64,000 nt of DNA, taken from positions 37,260,186 through 37,324,185 of the forward strand of contig CM019236.1 in assembly GCA_009741485.1 (NCBI GenBank). The letters are read 5' to 3'. The translations under genes were made by a program, and so were the position numbers. The notes beneath the pieces are model-generated. The model worked only from the letters and a program-made list of their open reading frames with translations. It made no database searches and was not told the origin of the DNA. Positions 12,201 through 21,600 of the stretch are shown in pieces. The first letter of the stretch is position 1. Each line of letters opens with the position of its first letter. Source of the DNA: Malurus cyaneus samueli (lineage: Eukaryota; Chordata; Aves; Passeriformes; Maluridae).

Positions 12201-15200
12201 GTGAGTAAGCCCTGAGTGAGCTAAAATAAATCAAGTGGTGTCAAAATTAATTGTGGTGTAGGCAGTCTCACCCTATAGACACCGGGCTACATCCAGAGAC
12301 CCATTGCAGCTCTCTGTCTAACATCTTGGTGTTCAGATTTTGCACTGGTCTCAGAAAATTGTGCCGTTTGCAGCTAAAAACTCTGGATGCAAAAGAGAAA
12401 ACTAATCGCCCCTTAGCTCTGAACTGATTTAAGATAGGTAGGAGAAAACTTAAATGAGGCCCAGAGGTATTGCCCACACAGTTTGTGAAGAGCAGGATGT
12501 TGTGGAGTCACACAGGTGATGAGGTCATCCAAGAGCTACCTAGAAGTTAGGGAAACTTCTAGCATTCTTCAGCAAATGTCTGGAGCATGTGCTAATGGTA
12601 CATGAAATAGGGAATTTTTCATGAAAGTAGTGTTACTGAAAGTAACAACTTACATTCAGAGTGAGCATGTAAGTGGGAAACACTGGGTGTGAGATACCAT
12701 CCATACCTGTGAGTTCATTTGTCTGGGCTGTACTAGTAACAGATGTAGGAATTCCAGCACAATAGTGGGGGGCAGTATCTTAATCAATTGAAATAAACTA
12801 ATAGAAAAATACCTGTATGTCATCTTTGCTCTGGAATCCTTTTAAATGCAAATCTGTGCAGAGCTAGGAGAACAGGTTTGTGTGGTTGTAAAGTCAAAAG
12901 GAAGTGAGAAAGAGGGCTGTCAACAGCAATGACTACTGAACTATTTAATGTGAGAATAAAGCAAACAACAAACATTAAGACCTTAAAAAGAATAAATTCT
13001 TGTAATCTCTTCTCTAGTAAAACGTTTTGTTTTGTAATTACAAGTCATGTGATGCAGTTACAATTTTCTTACACTTACTCACTCTTTGTTCTAAGAGAAA
13101 ACCATTTTCTCTCAATACCTCTGTTTATTTTCAAGAAAACTAGAGCAGCTATACTGTCTGTGCTTATAAAATATATCAGCACTATCATTACAGAAACGTT
13201 ATCATTCCTTAAAGAAAAGGAACTCCAGTGTAATTTAGGACTTAAGTACAATTGTATTAAGAAATAAACTGGATTTGGGGTTAAGTTAATAAAACGTTTT
13301 TCTTATAGATTTGGAAATGATTTGCAAATTTCAGAAAAGTTATTTGTCCTGGATGCTGGAGCATCTGGTTCTAAAGATATGAAGCTACTCCGAAATCACT
13401 TGCAAGAAATAAGAAGCCAGATAATTTCTGTAAGTAAAGTGTAATGGTCTGGGTTGGATCAGCCAAAATGTGAACATTTTGCATAATAATCGACTGTAAA
13501 TTTCAAACTTAGAATATTGAAGCATATAGAAACAAGTATTGTTCCAATTTTCGAACAGCATACTTGACAGGTCTTGTGATACACAAATTCCTGACATCAA
13601 AGATTCAGTCAACATTTCAAACACTGTAGCTGTTTTGAGCAGCTGACCAAAATACTCTCTGTTGAAAGGAAACAATTTGAGATTTCAGTTCAAAGTCATT
13701 ATTTTCTATTTTGGTTAGCAGTGATTGGATTCCAGCATTGCCCCCCTGCTTTTTCTTTAAAAGCAGCACAGTATTATAGAGAAGCAGGAAATGCATTATA
13801 TTTCAGGAAAATAAGTTTTTCACCAAAAACCTGCCGGAGTAGAACAGTTTTCTCAACTGTTAGAAAGATAATTCCAAACATGGATACGTAAACTGAATAT
13901 GTATTAACTTTTGACTGCATTTTTTAATTGAAAAATATTGTTTGCACTTATATCTGTATGGGCAGATATAGGCATATGAAACTAATGGTAAAATGTAACC
14001 ATGGTCTGATGTTATCACCATGAATCCACTTCCATAGACTTCCATACTAAGGGTGAACAAGTCAAATTTTTTTATGGCCCGTGCTAGATAGATTTATATA
14101 ATGTTACAACCAACAAGACTTTCTGCAGCTACTTTTGAAACATATGTTTTTGTCATTGGTTAAAAGTGTATGCATTATTGAGTTAATTCTATGGATTGAT
14201 GAAAATATTTGGATTTATGCAAAATTTAGCCTGTTATGGTGTCTTGATTTAATAAGCTTTTCTTCTGTAAGAAAACTATTTTAGCTGTGGTCACTAGATG
14301 GAAACCTAAAGGGGTTTGCTACATAAAAAATTGAGGCTGTGGCTTGAGAATGTGGGAAGATGTCAGTGAAGTCTAAGGCAATCAGTAGATGAGAGTATCA
14401 TTTTTGCTTCTTATTTAGCACCTTGTTGTCTCATCTTTGGAAGTAAATTGGTTCTTTACAGATATTGATGGGTACAGAGTCTAAATAAATTCTGATAATT
14501 TCAGAAATAAAAATTTAATTTTAGATGCATGAAGGCAACTCATGGTGTTATTTGGAAAACTTGCTTATTTCAGTGAAAAAGTGTTTTCTGAAATTCACTT
14601 TTTAAAGATAGATCTTAAGGCAAATGAATGCCAGATGAGAGAGTCAGGGTCCAGCACAAAGGGAACTCTTTAGATCTGACTATACATTATGAATGCATTA
14701 GACATCCATAAAAAAATACTTCTATTCTCAAATTGATGTTTTCTGTGCTTGTCTAAGACTTGCCCACCTATGACCCATCTGTGTGAGAAAATAATCTCCA
14801 CACTGCCTTCATGGAGAAAAATTAATGGACCCAACCAACTGATGTCCTTGCAGCAGTTTGTGTATGATGTGCAGGAACATCTTAATCCCCTAGCAAGTGA
14901 AAATGACCTACGGCATATTGCACAGCAGTTGCACAGCATAGGAGAAGTAAGTATTTTTATCTAAATTGCATCTCTTCATTTGCAAGATACTGTTTCATGG
15001 AATAGTACTTTAAAAGTTTTAGCAAATGTCTAAAGTTGTTTGTTTTTTTCTCTTCCCCTTAAGACATCCTAAGAAATAGAGACTGCTTATTAATAACTCT
15101 TTCTGTTATCATTAAGTCTTGTGGCTTCTATTTCATTCAACATAATCTCTTTGAGACAGGAAGAATTACAGTTTATTGCTATAGTCACATGAATATGAAA

Positions 15201-16788
15201 TACCCAGAGAGGATCACTATCCTATCACCTTCAATGAAGTGTTCACTGTATATGAGAGATTTAAATGTGTCCATTAGAAACTGAGTAGTAGGATAACATA
15301 TTTGCATAAATAACCTGAAGGACATGACTAGGCTTTCCAGCTATTGGGCTCTAATGGTTTCATTACTAATGGAAAACAAAAACAAGGTTTGGATTTTGTT
15401 CTGAGCATTTGCAATATATTAAAAAGCACTGCTTGTTTCCTTCCTATGAGCAGTTTTAATCAAATTATTGGCTCAGTCTTTTAGGGAGGAGAGAACGTGG
15501 GCTATCATCTTGTACCTCACAAGATGTAAACAATAACTTTCATGTTTATGAACAGATTAACATTATGCAAAGCGAAACTGTCCAAGATGTTGTGCTTCTG
15601 GATCCTCGCTGGCTGTGTTCAAATGTCCTTGGAAAAATCCTGTCAGTGGAGACCCCAAAAGCCCTCCATCACTATAGAGGTCGGTATACTGTAGAGGACA
15701 TCCAGCGTCTGGTGACAGACAGTGATGTGGAAGAACTGATACAGATTTTGGATGCCATGGATATTTGTGCAAGGGACCTCAGCAGTGGAGCAATGGTGGA
15801 TATTCCTGCTCTCATAAAGACTGACAATCTCCACAGGTCTTGGACAGATGAGGAGGATGAAGTGCTGATTTATGGTGGTGTTAGAATCGTTCCTGTGGAA
15901 CATCTCACCCCATTTCCTTGTGGAATTTTTCATAAAGTTCAGGTGAATCTCTGCAGGTGGATTCATCAGCAGAGCACAGAGGGGGATGCTGATATACGTC
16001 TGTGGGTAAATGGATCAAAGATTATGAATCGTGGAGCTGAGCTTTTAGTGCTGCTGGTCAACCATGGTCAGGGTATAGAGGTTCAAGTTAGAGGACTGGA
16101 AACAGAGAAGATCAAGTGCTGTTTACTTCTGGATTCTGTGTGCAGCACCATTGATAACTTAATAGCCACAACCTTACCAGGTCTTCTGACTGGGAAATAC
16201 TACCTTAGTCCTCAGCAGCTGAGGGAGCATCATGAACCAGTAATGGTCTACCAGCCTAGGGACTTTTTCCGTGCGCAGAGTCAAAAGGAGACATCACTAA
16301 CCAACACTATGGGGGGATATAAAGAGAGCTTTAGCAGTATACTGTGTTTTGGGTGTCTTGATGTTTACTCCCAGGGAAGCCTAGGAATGGATATTCATGT
16401 TTCTGATCTGAATCTGCTTACCAGGAGAAAACTAAGTCGACTTTTGGATCCACCTGATCCAATGGGCAAAGATTGGTGCCTTCTGGCCATGAACCTGGGC
16501 CTCCCTGATCTTGTTGCAAAGTACAATACAAATAATGGAACTCAAAGTTACTTTCTCTCAAGCCCAGTTCATGCCCTTCTGCAGGAATGGAGTAATGCAC
16601 CTGACAGCACTGTAGGTATACTAATGTCTAAGCTGAGGGAATTAGGTCGCAGAGATGCAGCAGATTTCTTACTGAAGGCATCTTCTGTATTCAAAATTAA
16701 TTTAGATGCTAATGGTCAAGAGGCTTACGCTTCCAGTTGCAATAGTGGCACATCTTATAATTCAATTAGCTCTGTAGTGTCACGGTAA
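111..16788 (+). CDS. DAPK1: DAPK1, 3' part (ankyrin end, Roc, COR, death domain), partial
   Basis: Nine exons join in frame (111-209, 2901-2978, 4933-5155, 7475-7672, 9430-9627, 11885-12023, 13309-13429, 14758-14946, 15556-16788) into 825 residues plus stop. The product is the C-terminal half or more of death-associated protein kinase 1, a calcium/calmodulin-regulated serine/threonine kinase acting in apoptosis and autophagy. Order of domains seen: end of the ankyrin array (window residues 1-59), Roc GTPase-like domain with P-loop GHSGAGKT (86-93), WEFSGNP switch-like motif and THAD base-binding motif, COR-like region, death domain (about 705-790), and a Ser/Thr-rich tail ending SSVVSR. Human DAPK1 is 1430 residues, so about 605 residues (kinase, calmodulin-binding segment, first ankyrin repeats) lie upstream of the window. 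Every junction has GT-AG and the frame is never broken. Identification comes from remembered similarity to the human protein, which is very close throughout. Confidence 0.96.
210..2900 (+). other. DAPK1: DAPK1 intron (2.7 kb)
   Basis: AT-rich intron with donor GTAAGT and acceptor TTTTAACAG. I see only short chance frames on either strand, no long repeat and no RNA gene. Confidence 0.85.
2901..2978 (+). CDS. DAPK1: DAPK1 exon: ankyrin cap
   Basis: The exon is 78 bp (26 codons) and begins DGKTAEDLARAEQHEHVASL. It is the helical cap that ends the ankyrin array and leads into the Roc domain. The acceptor is TTTTAACAG and the donor GTTGGG at 2979, a weaker donor than GTAAGT. Both junctions are phase 0. 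Confidence 0.95.
2979..4932 (+). other. DAPK1: DAPK1 intron (2.0 kb)
   Basis: Ordinary AT-rich intron. I see no coding, RNA or repeat feature beyond short A/T runs. The acceptor is TGTTGGATTTAG. Confidence 0.85.
4933..5155 (+). CDS. DAPK1: DAPK1 exon: Roc domain P-loop
   Basis: The exon is 223 bp and holds the start of the Roc (Ras of complex proteins) domain. The segment IKLKLFGHSGAGKTTLVES (window residues about 80-98) is a Walker A/P-loop that binds GTP phosphates. Human DAPK1 has GHSGSGKT, so one loop serine is alanine here. The key Lys and Thr are kept. A basic tract SFFRRRRPRLSS and a Ser/Pro-rich linker follow. The exon ends in phase 1 at donor GTATGG. It contains unusually many CpGs for the region, consistent with its coding role. 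Confidence 0.96.
5311..5339. repeat. Perfect 11-bp inverted repeat (hairpin)
   Basis: CTTACAAGTAC at 5311-5321 is followed by a 7-base spacer and its exact reverse complement GTACTTGTAAG at 5329-5339. It lies within a DAPK1 intron and could fold in the pre-mRNA. No function is known to me. Confidence 0.7.
6865..6903. promoter_or_regulatory. Inverted pair of CTCF-like motifs
   Basis: CCATCTAGTGGA (6865-6876) and TCCACTAGATGG (6892-6903) are exact reverse complements separated by 15 bases. CCACTAGATGG fits the core of the vertebrate CTCF consensus (CCASYAGRKGGC-type), and both copies have a G/C extension on the expected side. The two cores point in opposite directions. Binding is inferred only. 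A plain hairpin is the alternative. Confidence 0.4.
7475..7672 (+). CDS. DAPK1: DAPK1 exon: Roc domain linker
   Basis: The exon is 198 bp and is read from a codon split after the P-loop exon (G|TT, Val). It contains NLYPGCENVSVRSRSMMFEP and then SSDDQSTKAIDIQNAYL. The region between these (after KGVLE, around VVSPAHHSHF) differs most from the human protein as I remember it and seems a few residues longer. The acceptor is GCTGACCCAG and the donor GTAAGA at 7673. The exon ends in phase 1. Confidence 0.94.
7673..9429 (+). other. DAPK1: DAPK1 intron (1.8 kb)
   Basis: No feature is recognised inside. A 111-codon plus-strand frame at 8515-8850 has no coding character and no splice context. The acceptor TCTGTTTTTCAG is strong. 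Confidence 0.85.
9430..9627 (+). CDS. DAPK1: DAPK1 exon: Roc switch region
   Basis: The exon is 198 bp and encodes VGDFSIWEFSGNPVYFCCYD and then HIVLFSLEEPYEIQLNQVTF. WEFSGNP sits where small GTPases have the DxxG switch II motif. Almost every residue matches human DAPK1. The exon starts and ends in phase 1 (donor GTATGC at 9628). Confidence 0.96.
9628..11884 (+). other. DAPK1: DAPK1 intron (2.3 kb) with an A-tract
   Basis: AT-rich intron whose only visible feature is the poly(A) tract at 11032-11064, listed separately. The acceptor is TTTCTTTTCTAG. Confidence 0.85.
11023..11064 (+). repeat. AATAAA followed by a 33-base A-rich tract
   Basis: AATAAA at 11023-11028 is followed almost at once by A22-G-A10 (11032-11064). 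This could be the tail of an old retroposed transcript or simply a simple repeat. The AATAAA-to-tail distance (3 bases) is too short for a normal polyadenylation site, and I recognise no parent sequence upstream. Confidence 0.5.
11885..12023 (+). CDS. DAPK1: DAPK1 exon: Roc base-binding motif
   Basis: The exon is 139 bp and contains RVVLVATHADIVNLPRP. THAD takes the place of the NKxD guanine-specificity motif, with a preceding hydrophobic beta strand. It continues YDKDVSLLKEIRNR. Compared with human DAPK1 there are conservative changes (MNVPRPAGGEFGY in human, VNLPRPVGGEFWY here). The donor is GTCAGT at 12024 and the exon ends in phase 2. Confidence 0.96.
12024..13308 (+). other. DAPK1: DAPK1 intron (1.3 kb)
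   Basis: AT-rich intron with acceptor GTTTTTCTTATAG. A 112-codon frame at 12929-13267 is a chance frame in A/T-rich sequence. Nothing else is seen. Confidence 0.85.
13309..13429 (+). CDS. DAPK1: DAPK1 exon: Roc domain, C-terminal part
   Basis: The exon is 121 bp and encodes FGNDLQISEKLFVLDAGASG and then LLRNHLQEIRSQIIS. It completes the Arg codon split with the previous exon and ends in phase 0 at donor GTAAGT (13430). The segment LFVLDAGASGSKD corresponds to the last beta strand of the Roc fold. Similarity to human is very high. Confidence 0.96.
13430..14757 (+). other. DAPK1: DAPK1 intron (1.3 kb)
   Basis: No recognisable internal feature. A single CACTAGATGG at 14292-14301 resembles half of the motif pair at 6865-6903 but is isolated. 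The acceptor is GTGCTTGTCTAAG. Confidence 0.8.
14758..14946 (+). CDS. DAPK1: DAPK1 exon: start of COR region
   Basis: The exon is 189 bp, exactly 63 codons, phase 0 on both sides. It begins TCPPMTHLCEKIISTLPSW, then GPNQLMSLQQFVYDV, and ends LHSIGE at donor GTAAGT (14947). This is the link between Roc and COR (C-terminal of Roc). Confidence 0.96.
14947..15555 (+). other. DAPK1: DAPK1 last intron (0.6 kb)
   Basis: Short intron with nothing recognisable inside. It ends at acceptor GTTTATGAACAG just before ATTAACATTATG. Confidence 0.85.
15556..16788 (+). CDS. DAPK1: DAPK1 terminal coding exon: COR, death domain, tail
   Basis: One large exon carries 410 codons and the TAA stop (16786-16788). 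It starts INIMQSETVQDVVLLDPRWL and contains the COR region through CGIFHKVQVNLCRWIHQQS, RGLETEKIKCCLLLDSVCS and GLLTGKYYLSPQQL. The death domain (about window residues 705-790) includes LLTRRKLSRLLDPPDPMGKD, GLPDLVAKYN and LMSKLRELGRRDAADFLLK, the helices that pair with other death-domain proteins such as ERK in mammals. A Ser-rich tail (SSCNSGTSYNSISSVVSR) closes the protein at exactly the human terminus. The in-frame ATG at 15565 is internal and not a start. The long single exon is as in mammals. Confidence 0.97.
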   Translation: MNIMQSETVQDVVLLDPRWLCSNVLGKILSVETPKALHHYRGRYTVEDIQRLVTDSDVEELIQILDAMDICARDLSSGAMVDIPALIKTDNLHRSWTDEEDEVLIYGGVRIVPVEHLTPFPCGIFHKVQVNLCRWIHQQSTEGDADIRLWVNGSKIMNRGAELLVLLVNHGQGIEVQVRGLETEKIKCCLLLDSVCSTIDNLIATTLPGLLTGKYYLSPQQLREHHEPVMVYQPRDFFRAQSQKETSLTNTMGGYKESFSSILCFGCLDVYSQGSLGMDIHVSDLNLLTRRKLSRLLDPPDPMGKDWCLLAMNLGLPDLVAKYNTNNGTQSYFLSSPVHALLQEWSNAPDSTVGILMSKLRELGRRDAADFLLKASSVFKINLDANGQEAYASSCNSGTSYNSISSVVSR

Positions 16789-18650
16789 GAGGAGCTGTTT
16801 TGCATGGGCATCTTTCAAAGTGCAGAAAGGATAAAAGATACAGTATAAAAGTTACAGTGCATAGTAATTTATAAGATTCTGCATCAAAGGATCCTTCTCT
16901 GGCACCACCATTTTTGTGCATAATCTTTCTACTCCTAACTGTGAATTGTTGCTCTTAATTAAAAAGACTGGTGTTCTTCTGGTGGTTTAAAACTTCTTCT
17001 GATAGAGAATGTGCTGCTTAATACTGCCATTTCAACTGGAAAGTCTTAACTTTTGGATTACATACTGCAACTGTTTTATATAATTCTCCCCATAAAAAGT
17101 AGTGGGAGAGGAATAGCACATAGTACTTTTAATTTGTATTTCTTACATCATTTTTTTTTCTTTTCATGGTGTCCTCTGCTTAACATTTTTTTATATTTGT
17201 AAGGAGAGAAATCCACCATTTGTGGTCAATCTGACCAAATTTAAGCGCATTGTTTTTAGCTGAAAAAGTGAGTGCCTTTTGCAGAAGGGAGAGTGCAGTT
17301 GATTTGAATGACCCTGCTGGAGTTACAAGAACATGCTACCTCTGTTTCACTTAAATTGTCTGCATGCTTATCATTGCAAGTGGTGCTTGCCTGTTAATTT
17401 TCCTGCACTTCTAAGACATTGGTGATGACTCATGCAAAGCATTCTTGTGCCAGTACTATGGGTATAGACTAATGTGATACCTAATCAACTTCAATTACAG
17501 TCAACTCATAATGTGAAAAATCTCTTAAACTTGCCAATTATCAAGCTTCATTATTTCCATGCACCTCAGGTAAAAGTTCATATCATTATAGAGTACAAAA
17601 ACACAAGTGTTGGATACTGCAGAATAATATTGTCTAGCTGTCAGTTGTAATTTGTGTATAACAAAGGTTTTCTACTATTAGATCCTGCATTACTTACTTC
17701 CTGTACTTGAAAACTTTGATGGGGATAAAAAAAAAAAAAGGAAGCAAGGTTTCTTGCAGTGATAACTTAAAAATTGATATGAGGGAATATGACCCATTCT
17801 CTGTTCTAAAAAGCATGTAATTTTCATGGTGCGATATGTGTTTGTTTATATCTATTGTATGTACATATATTAAGACTATTTTTTTCCTTAATCTTACAAT
17901 GTAGTAAATTTTAAAGGATTTTTCTACAAGTAAACTGTTGCTGGTTGCATCCTTGTTGATCACATTCTGTTGCTGAAGGGTATCAAAACTTTACAGCGAG
18001 AATGGTGGAGAGGCAGTCCCTGCCTTCTGAAGTTCTGGGAACCTCCTGTTTGACTTCAGGGGATTTCTTTGTATTCCGAAGGAATATTTATGGAGTTTTT
18101 TTTTTTACTGCAGAGGTGGTCCCTGTGCAGCAGAGGTATTTGCATTCATTTTAACAAATGGCAAGCCAATGCAATTTGCTACATAGCTCTTCTTTTGTGG
18201 TTTTTCACAATGGAAACTAAAACAGCAAATGTGAGTCTGTCATCAGGAATCCTCCAGATTATGCTGGGCTGCAGAGGGAGAGAACACGGCATTAGAACTT
18301 CTGCTGCAATAATGGTACTTTAAGTTAAATATCCCCTTATCACACAAAGGACTGTGCTGATACTGCTTATTTAAAATCTCAGCATCACTCCCTGATAGCT
18401 GCACAGTCTTGGTATGGCACTCTGTGCAGGCAGCTTTGCACAATACCTCTGCCCTGTGTATGCTGCAAAGGATTTAAGCAAGGTCTTCTCAAAAATGCTA
18501 GTTACTGTTTCTCCCTGCCTTTCTTTGCCTATTTTACACTTGCTTCATTTAATCTTTCCCCATGTCCCTATGGAGCTATTGCTGGGCTCCATAGTTAACC
18601 GTTCTTTTAAAGTCTGGTCCTCAATAAAAAGTATAGTTCATGAGCAGTCC
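16789..18650 (+). other. DAPK1: Probable DAPK1 3' UTR
   Basis: Sequence downstream of the DAPK1 stop shows no exon. The best polyadenylation signal is AATAAA at 18623-18628 (in TCAATAAAAAG), followed about 35 bases later by a T/G-rich stretch (GCTGTTTGTGTTTGG), which would give a 3' UTR of about 1.85 kb. An earlier ATTAAA at 16958-16963 could give a very short alternative. The true end cannot be fixed from sequence. The 151-codon frame at 18414-18869 spans the proposed end and is taken as chance. Confidence 0.5.
18623..18628 (+). terminator. DAPK1: Candidate polyadenylation signal for DAPK1
   Basis: Canonical AATAAA with a T/G-rich element downstream at about 18660-18675. It is 1.84 kb after the stop codon. 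Another AATAAA lies at 19830-19835 and cannot be excluded. Confidence 0.45.
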
Positions 18651-21600
18651 TACCCTGAGCTGTTTGTGTTTGGATATTCTGCCTCTGACAAACTGCATTC
18701 AGCTCCTCCCGCTGCTGCTCAAAGTGGCTCAGTGCAGAGCCCAGCTCTATACAGCCCGTATTTACCTCTGTCAATGCATGGTCACAATCATACTTCACCT
18801 TCCAGCTGTGGATGTGTTCAGTACTTCTGTCAGGTTCTGGTAAGTGGAAGGTTCTTTTTCATGGCATAAAACTTTCTGGGTTTCTGCCAGAAAAGGTTGT
18901 CTCCCCAGATGTTTTATGCACACTAGAGATGCATAGTCAGGCAACTTACCAACACTAATTCACTACTCCTTTTACATTTTTTTTGTTTGTTTTTCCCTTC
19001 CCAACAGCATGTTTCTCACAGTTCCTTGCTTCCATTTACCGTAAAATGCAGCCCTGGAAGTATAAATTACTTTGTGGACTCTATGATGAGCCTTTGACTA
19101 GCAGTCACAGCCTATTGCATCATTTACAGTTTTCATGGTAATAGGCTCAGGAAAGTGAATCATAGTCATAGGATAGCTTTGGATTCCTTTTGTATAAATC
19201 CTGTGCTAGAGACCAAAAAAAGAAAAAAAAATGTTTCCTAGATGGCAATTTGGGGGCAAAAAAAATTGGCTAGCCAAGTGATACAAGTATTCCTTCTTTT
19301 GCCTCGCTTTTATTAATTCTTTGGTATTTGTTGCGACTAGGAGCAGAACTTCATTCTACAGTTTTTAGAGCTGTGTTTACAAAATGCAGTGATCCTGCCC
19401 TGACTTACTCTGGAAATGGAGAAAATGCAGGTCTTTACAAGGTCATAAAAGTTTAGTAATAACTATACAGAATGTTATCATTCATGCAAGGAACATTGTA
19501 AGCTTAGCTCCTGCCAGTGGAATAACTAAAGCTGGATACCAGCCGTCTTTGTAGCTTCAGAGAAGAGCTGCTGAAACACAATTTTGAGGATAAAGCAATG
19601 AATGACAACTTTCATTTTGTCTCCAAAATACTTAATATAGACAAATTCTCCAGTTTGCTGCTCAAGGCCAGTATGCATTACAGATTACCTTGCAGTTTAA
19701 AAAAGTATTCTACAGACACCCAGACTAAAATTTTCAAGAAATTTTCTGAAGAAGATAGGGAAGAAGTGAGCACTTTGGTGCAGACCATTTTTCCAACTAT
19801 TTCTCCCTGGCATGCAGTAGCATGCATCAAATAAAAGAAGGACTTCATATTTTTATTAGGTATTACAGACTGTACTGTCTTTGGAAATTTTGCTGCTGAC
19901 CTGACAGTGAGTTTGGAAAGCCACAAGAGATCAGTGGTTACATGAAATGATTTTAAGGCGGGCCAAGTGCAGAGGTGGCCTCGGGTGGAGGTGGATATAT
20001 GAGTTCTCTCACCTTAAAAGGGTGAGGAGACAAGAGTAAGATGGAGACAGCTGCAGGTTTTGGGATCTTTCAAGGGATTGAGAAAGACTTATGAAACTAC
20101 AAGAGTTTAGAAACTCCCAAATGTCATGTGACAGTGACAGAGCCAGGAAGTTTAGAAAAAAGCCAGTTTCCTAAAAAGTCAAGTCTTTACAGAGAGCAGC
20201 AGTGAAATTATTAGAGCTGGCTGTACTGGAGCCAATTCCAAGTCCTAAATCTCTGTTGGCTGTGTTGCTCACTCCAAGGAGAAGTTACATCCTTAATTCA
20301 TTGCAATCTTTTTTAAGGATGTTGTGTTGCAGCACCATTGGTCAAAACAGGTGCCTTGATTTGAATTTCATCACTATTTCAGCTTTGCCAGTCAAATGAA
20401 GGAGTAATGTCTGAGTTGTAACTCCAAAGAAAGTAAATGAAGTATGCCTTTGGCTATATCAAAGGAGATGGAGCAGTATATTATTATTGAAGGTGGCCTG
20501 AAAGCACTCTGCACAATATTATTTCTTTCTATTGATTTTTTTAGTTAAAATCAGTTCACTGGTTCAAAAAAAAAAAAAATAAAAAAAAAAAAAAAGGGGG
20601 GGGGGAGTCCAAAATTACTCACTTTTTTTTCAAGCATTTTCTGACTCAGAGACAAGGCAATGGATAGAAAAGAGGAAGAAAATCAGTTTTCAGCAATGTC
20701 TAAGGTACTTGCTTTCCGAAAGGGTTACAGCCAAGCCACTTAGACTTTGGAAGTAGAAGTATTTGGGTCTTCAAAAATCAGATAAGTGGTATATGGAAGG
20801 GAGCTGATGGTATTTTTCTATATGGCAGCACCATTTATCATAACAAGATTTACAAGAATAGTGGGACGAGCAACTAAGCTGCTTCAAAGCGAGGTGAGGA
20901 TCTTGGTGGACCTGGTTCAGTTTTGTGTTTAACCAAACTGACCTAGCGTTTCTACACCAGCCAGATACTTTGGGTGAGGCCCAAATCCAACACATGCATA
21001 TTTAAAGGTAGTTTTTCAGAAAGCAATTATCTTGCTGAGTTAGCTGGATGTATAGTTAGTTGGATGCGTCTTAAAATGCACAGCCTGTCCTGAGACAAGG
21101 CCAGCTGGGACCGTCTTGCCCAAACTCTGGCTGCTGCTGTCACCAAGCCTAGGACACCTACACCGCCAATATGCACTCAGCATACCCTAGGCAGAGAGCA
21201 AGACTAAGAAGAATTCAGGGCAGGATGATAAGGGGTCTCAAATAGGAATGAATGCTTGGACATGCTGGACTTTACATGGATTTTTTTGGCAAAGAGATGC
21301 TGACAGCCTGAGCCCACACATACTCCTGCAGAAATGTAGCACCTGCTGCAATGGTGTAGGCATTTCTGCTGGCTCTGTGTCCAGGCTCAGTAACTGCACA
21401 CTGTTGTATCTACACAGGATTCAGAATGCAGCTCGGTGATGTATCCTCCCTTTGGATTCAGTCAGGGTCACAGCTGAGTGTAACACACCTGGAGAAGCTC
21501 TGGCCTACATATATTGGAAGTATAGTCAGGATGCCTTGCTGCACCTCAGCAATTGAAGCTAGAGGGCTGAGGGAGAGGGTTGGAATTTACCAATGAGTGA

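Noticed and set aside
14291..14301. Single TCACTAGATGG as a CTCF site
   Set aside because: Only part of the core is matched and there is no partner, so it is too weak to list as a site.
15565..15567. ATG at the start of the long DAPK1 frame as a true translation start
   Set aside because: The frame continues upstream through a consensus acceptor into eight further exons that match DAPK1, so this methionine is internal.
15643..15966. Antisense 107-codon frame within the DAPK1 terminal exon
   Set aside because: A shadow of the strongly conserved sense coding exon.
18414..18869. 151-codon frame downstream of DAPK1
   Set aside because: It spans the proposed 3' UTR end and has no recognisable similarity or splice context.
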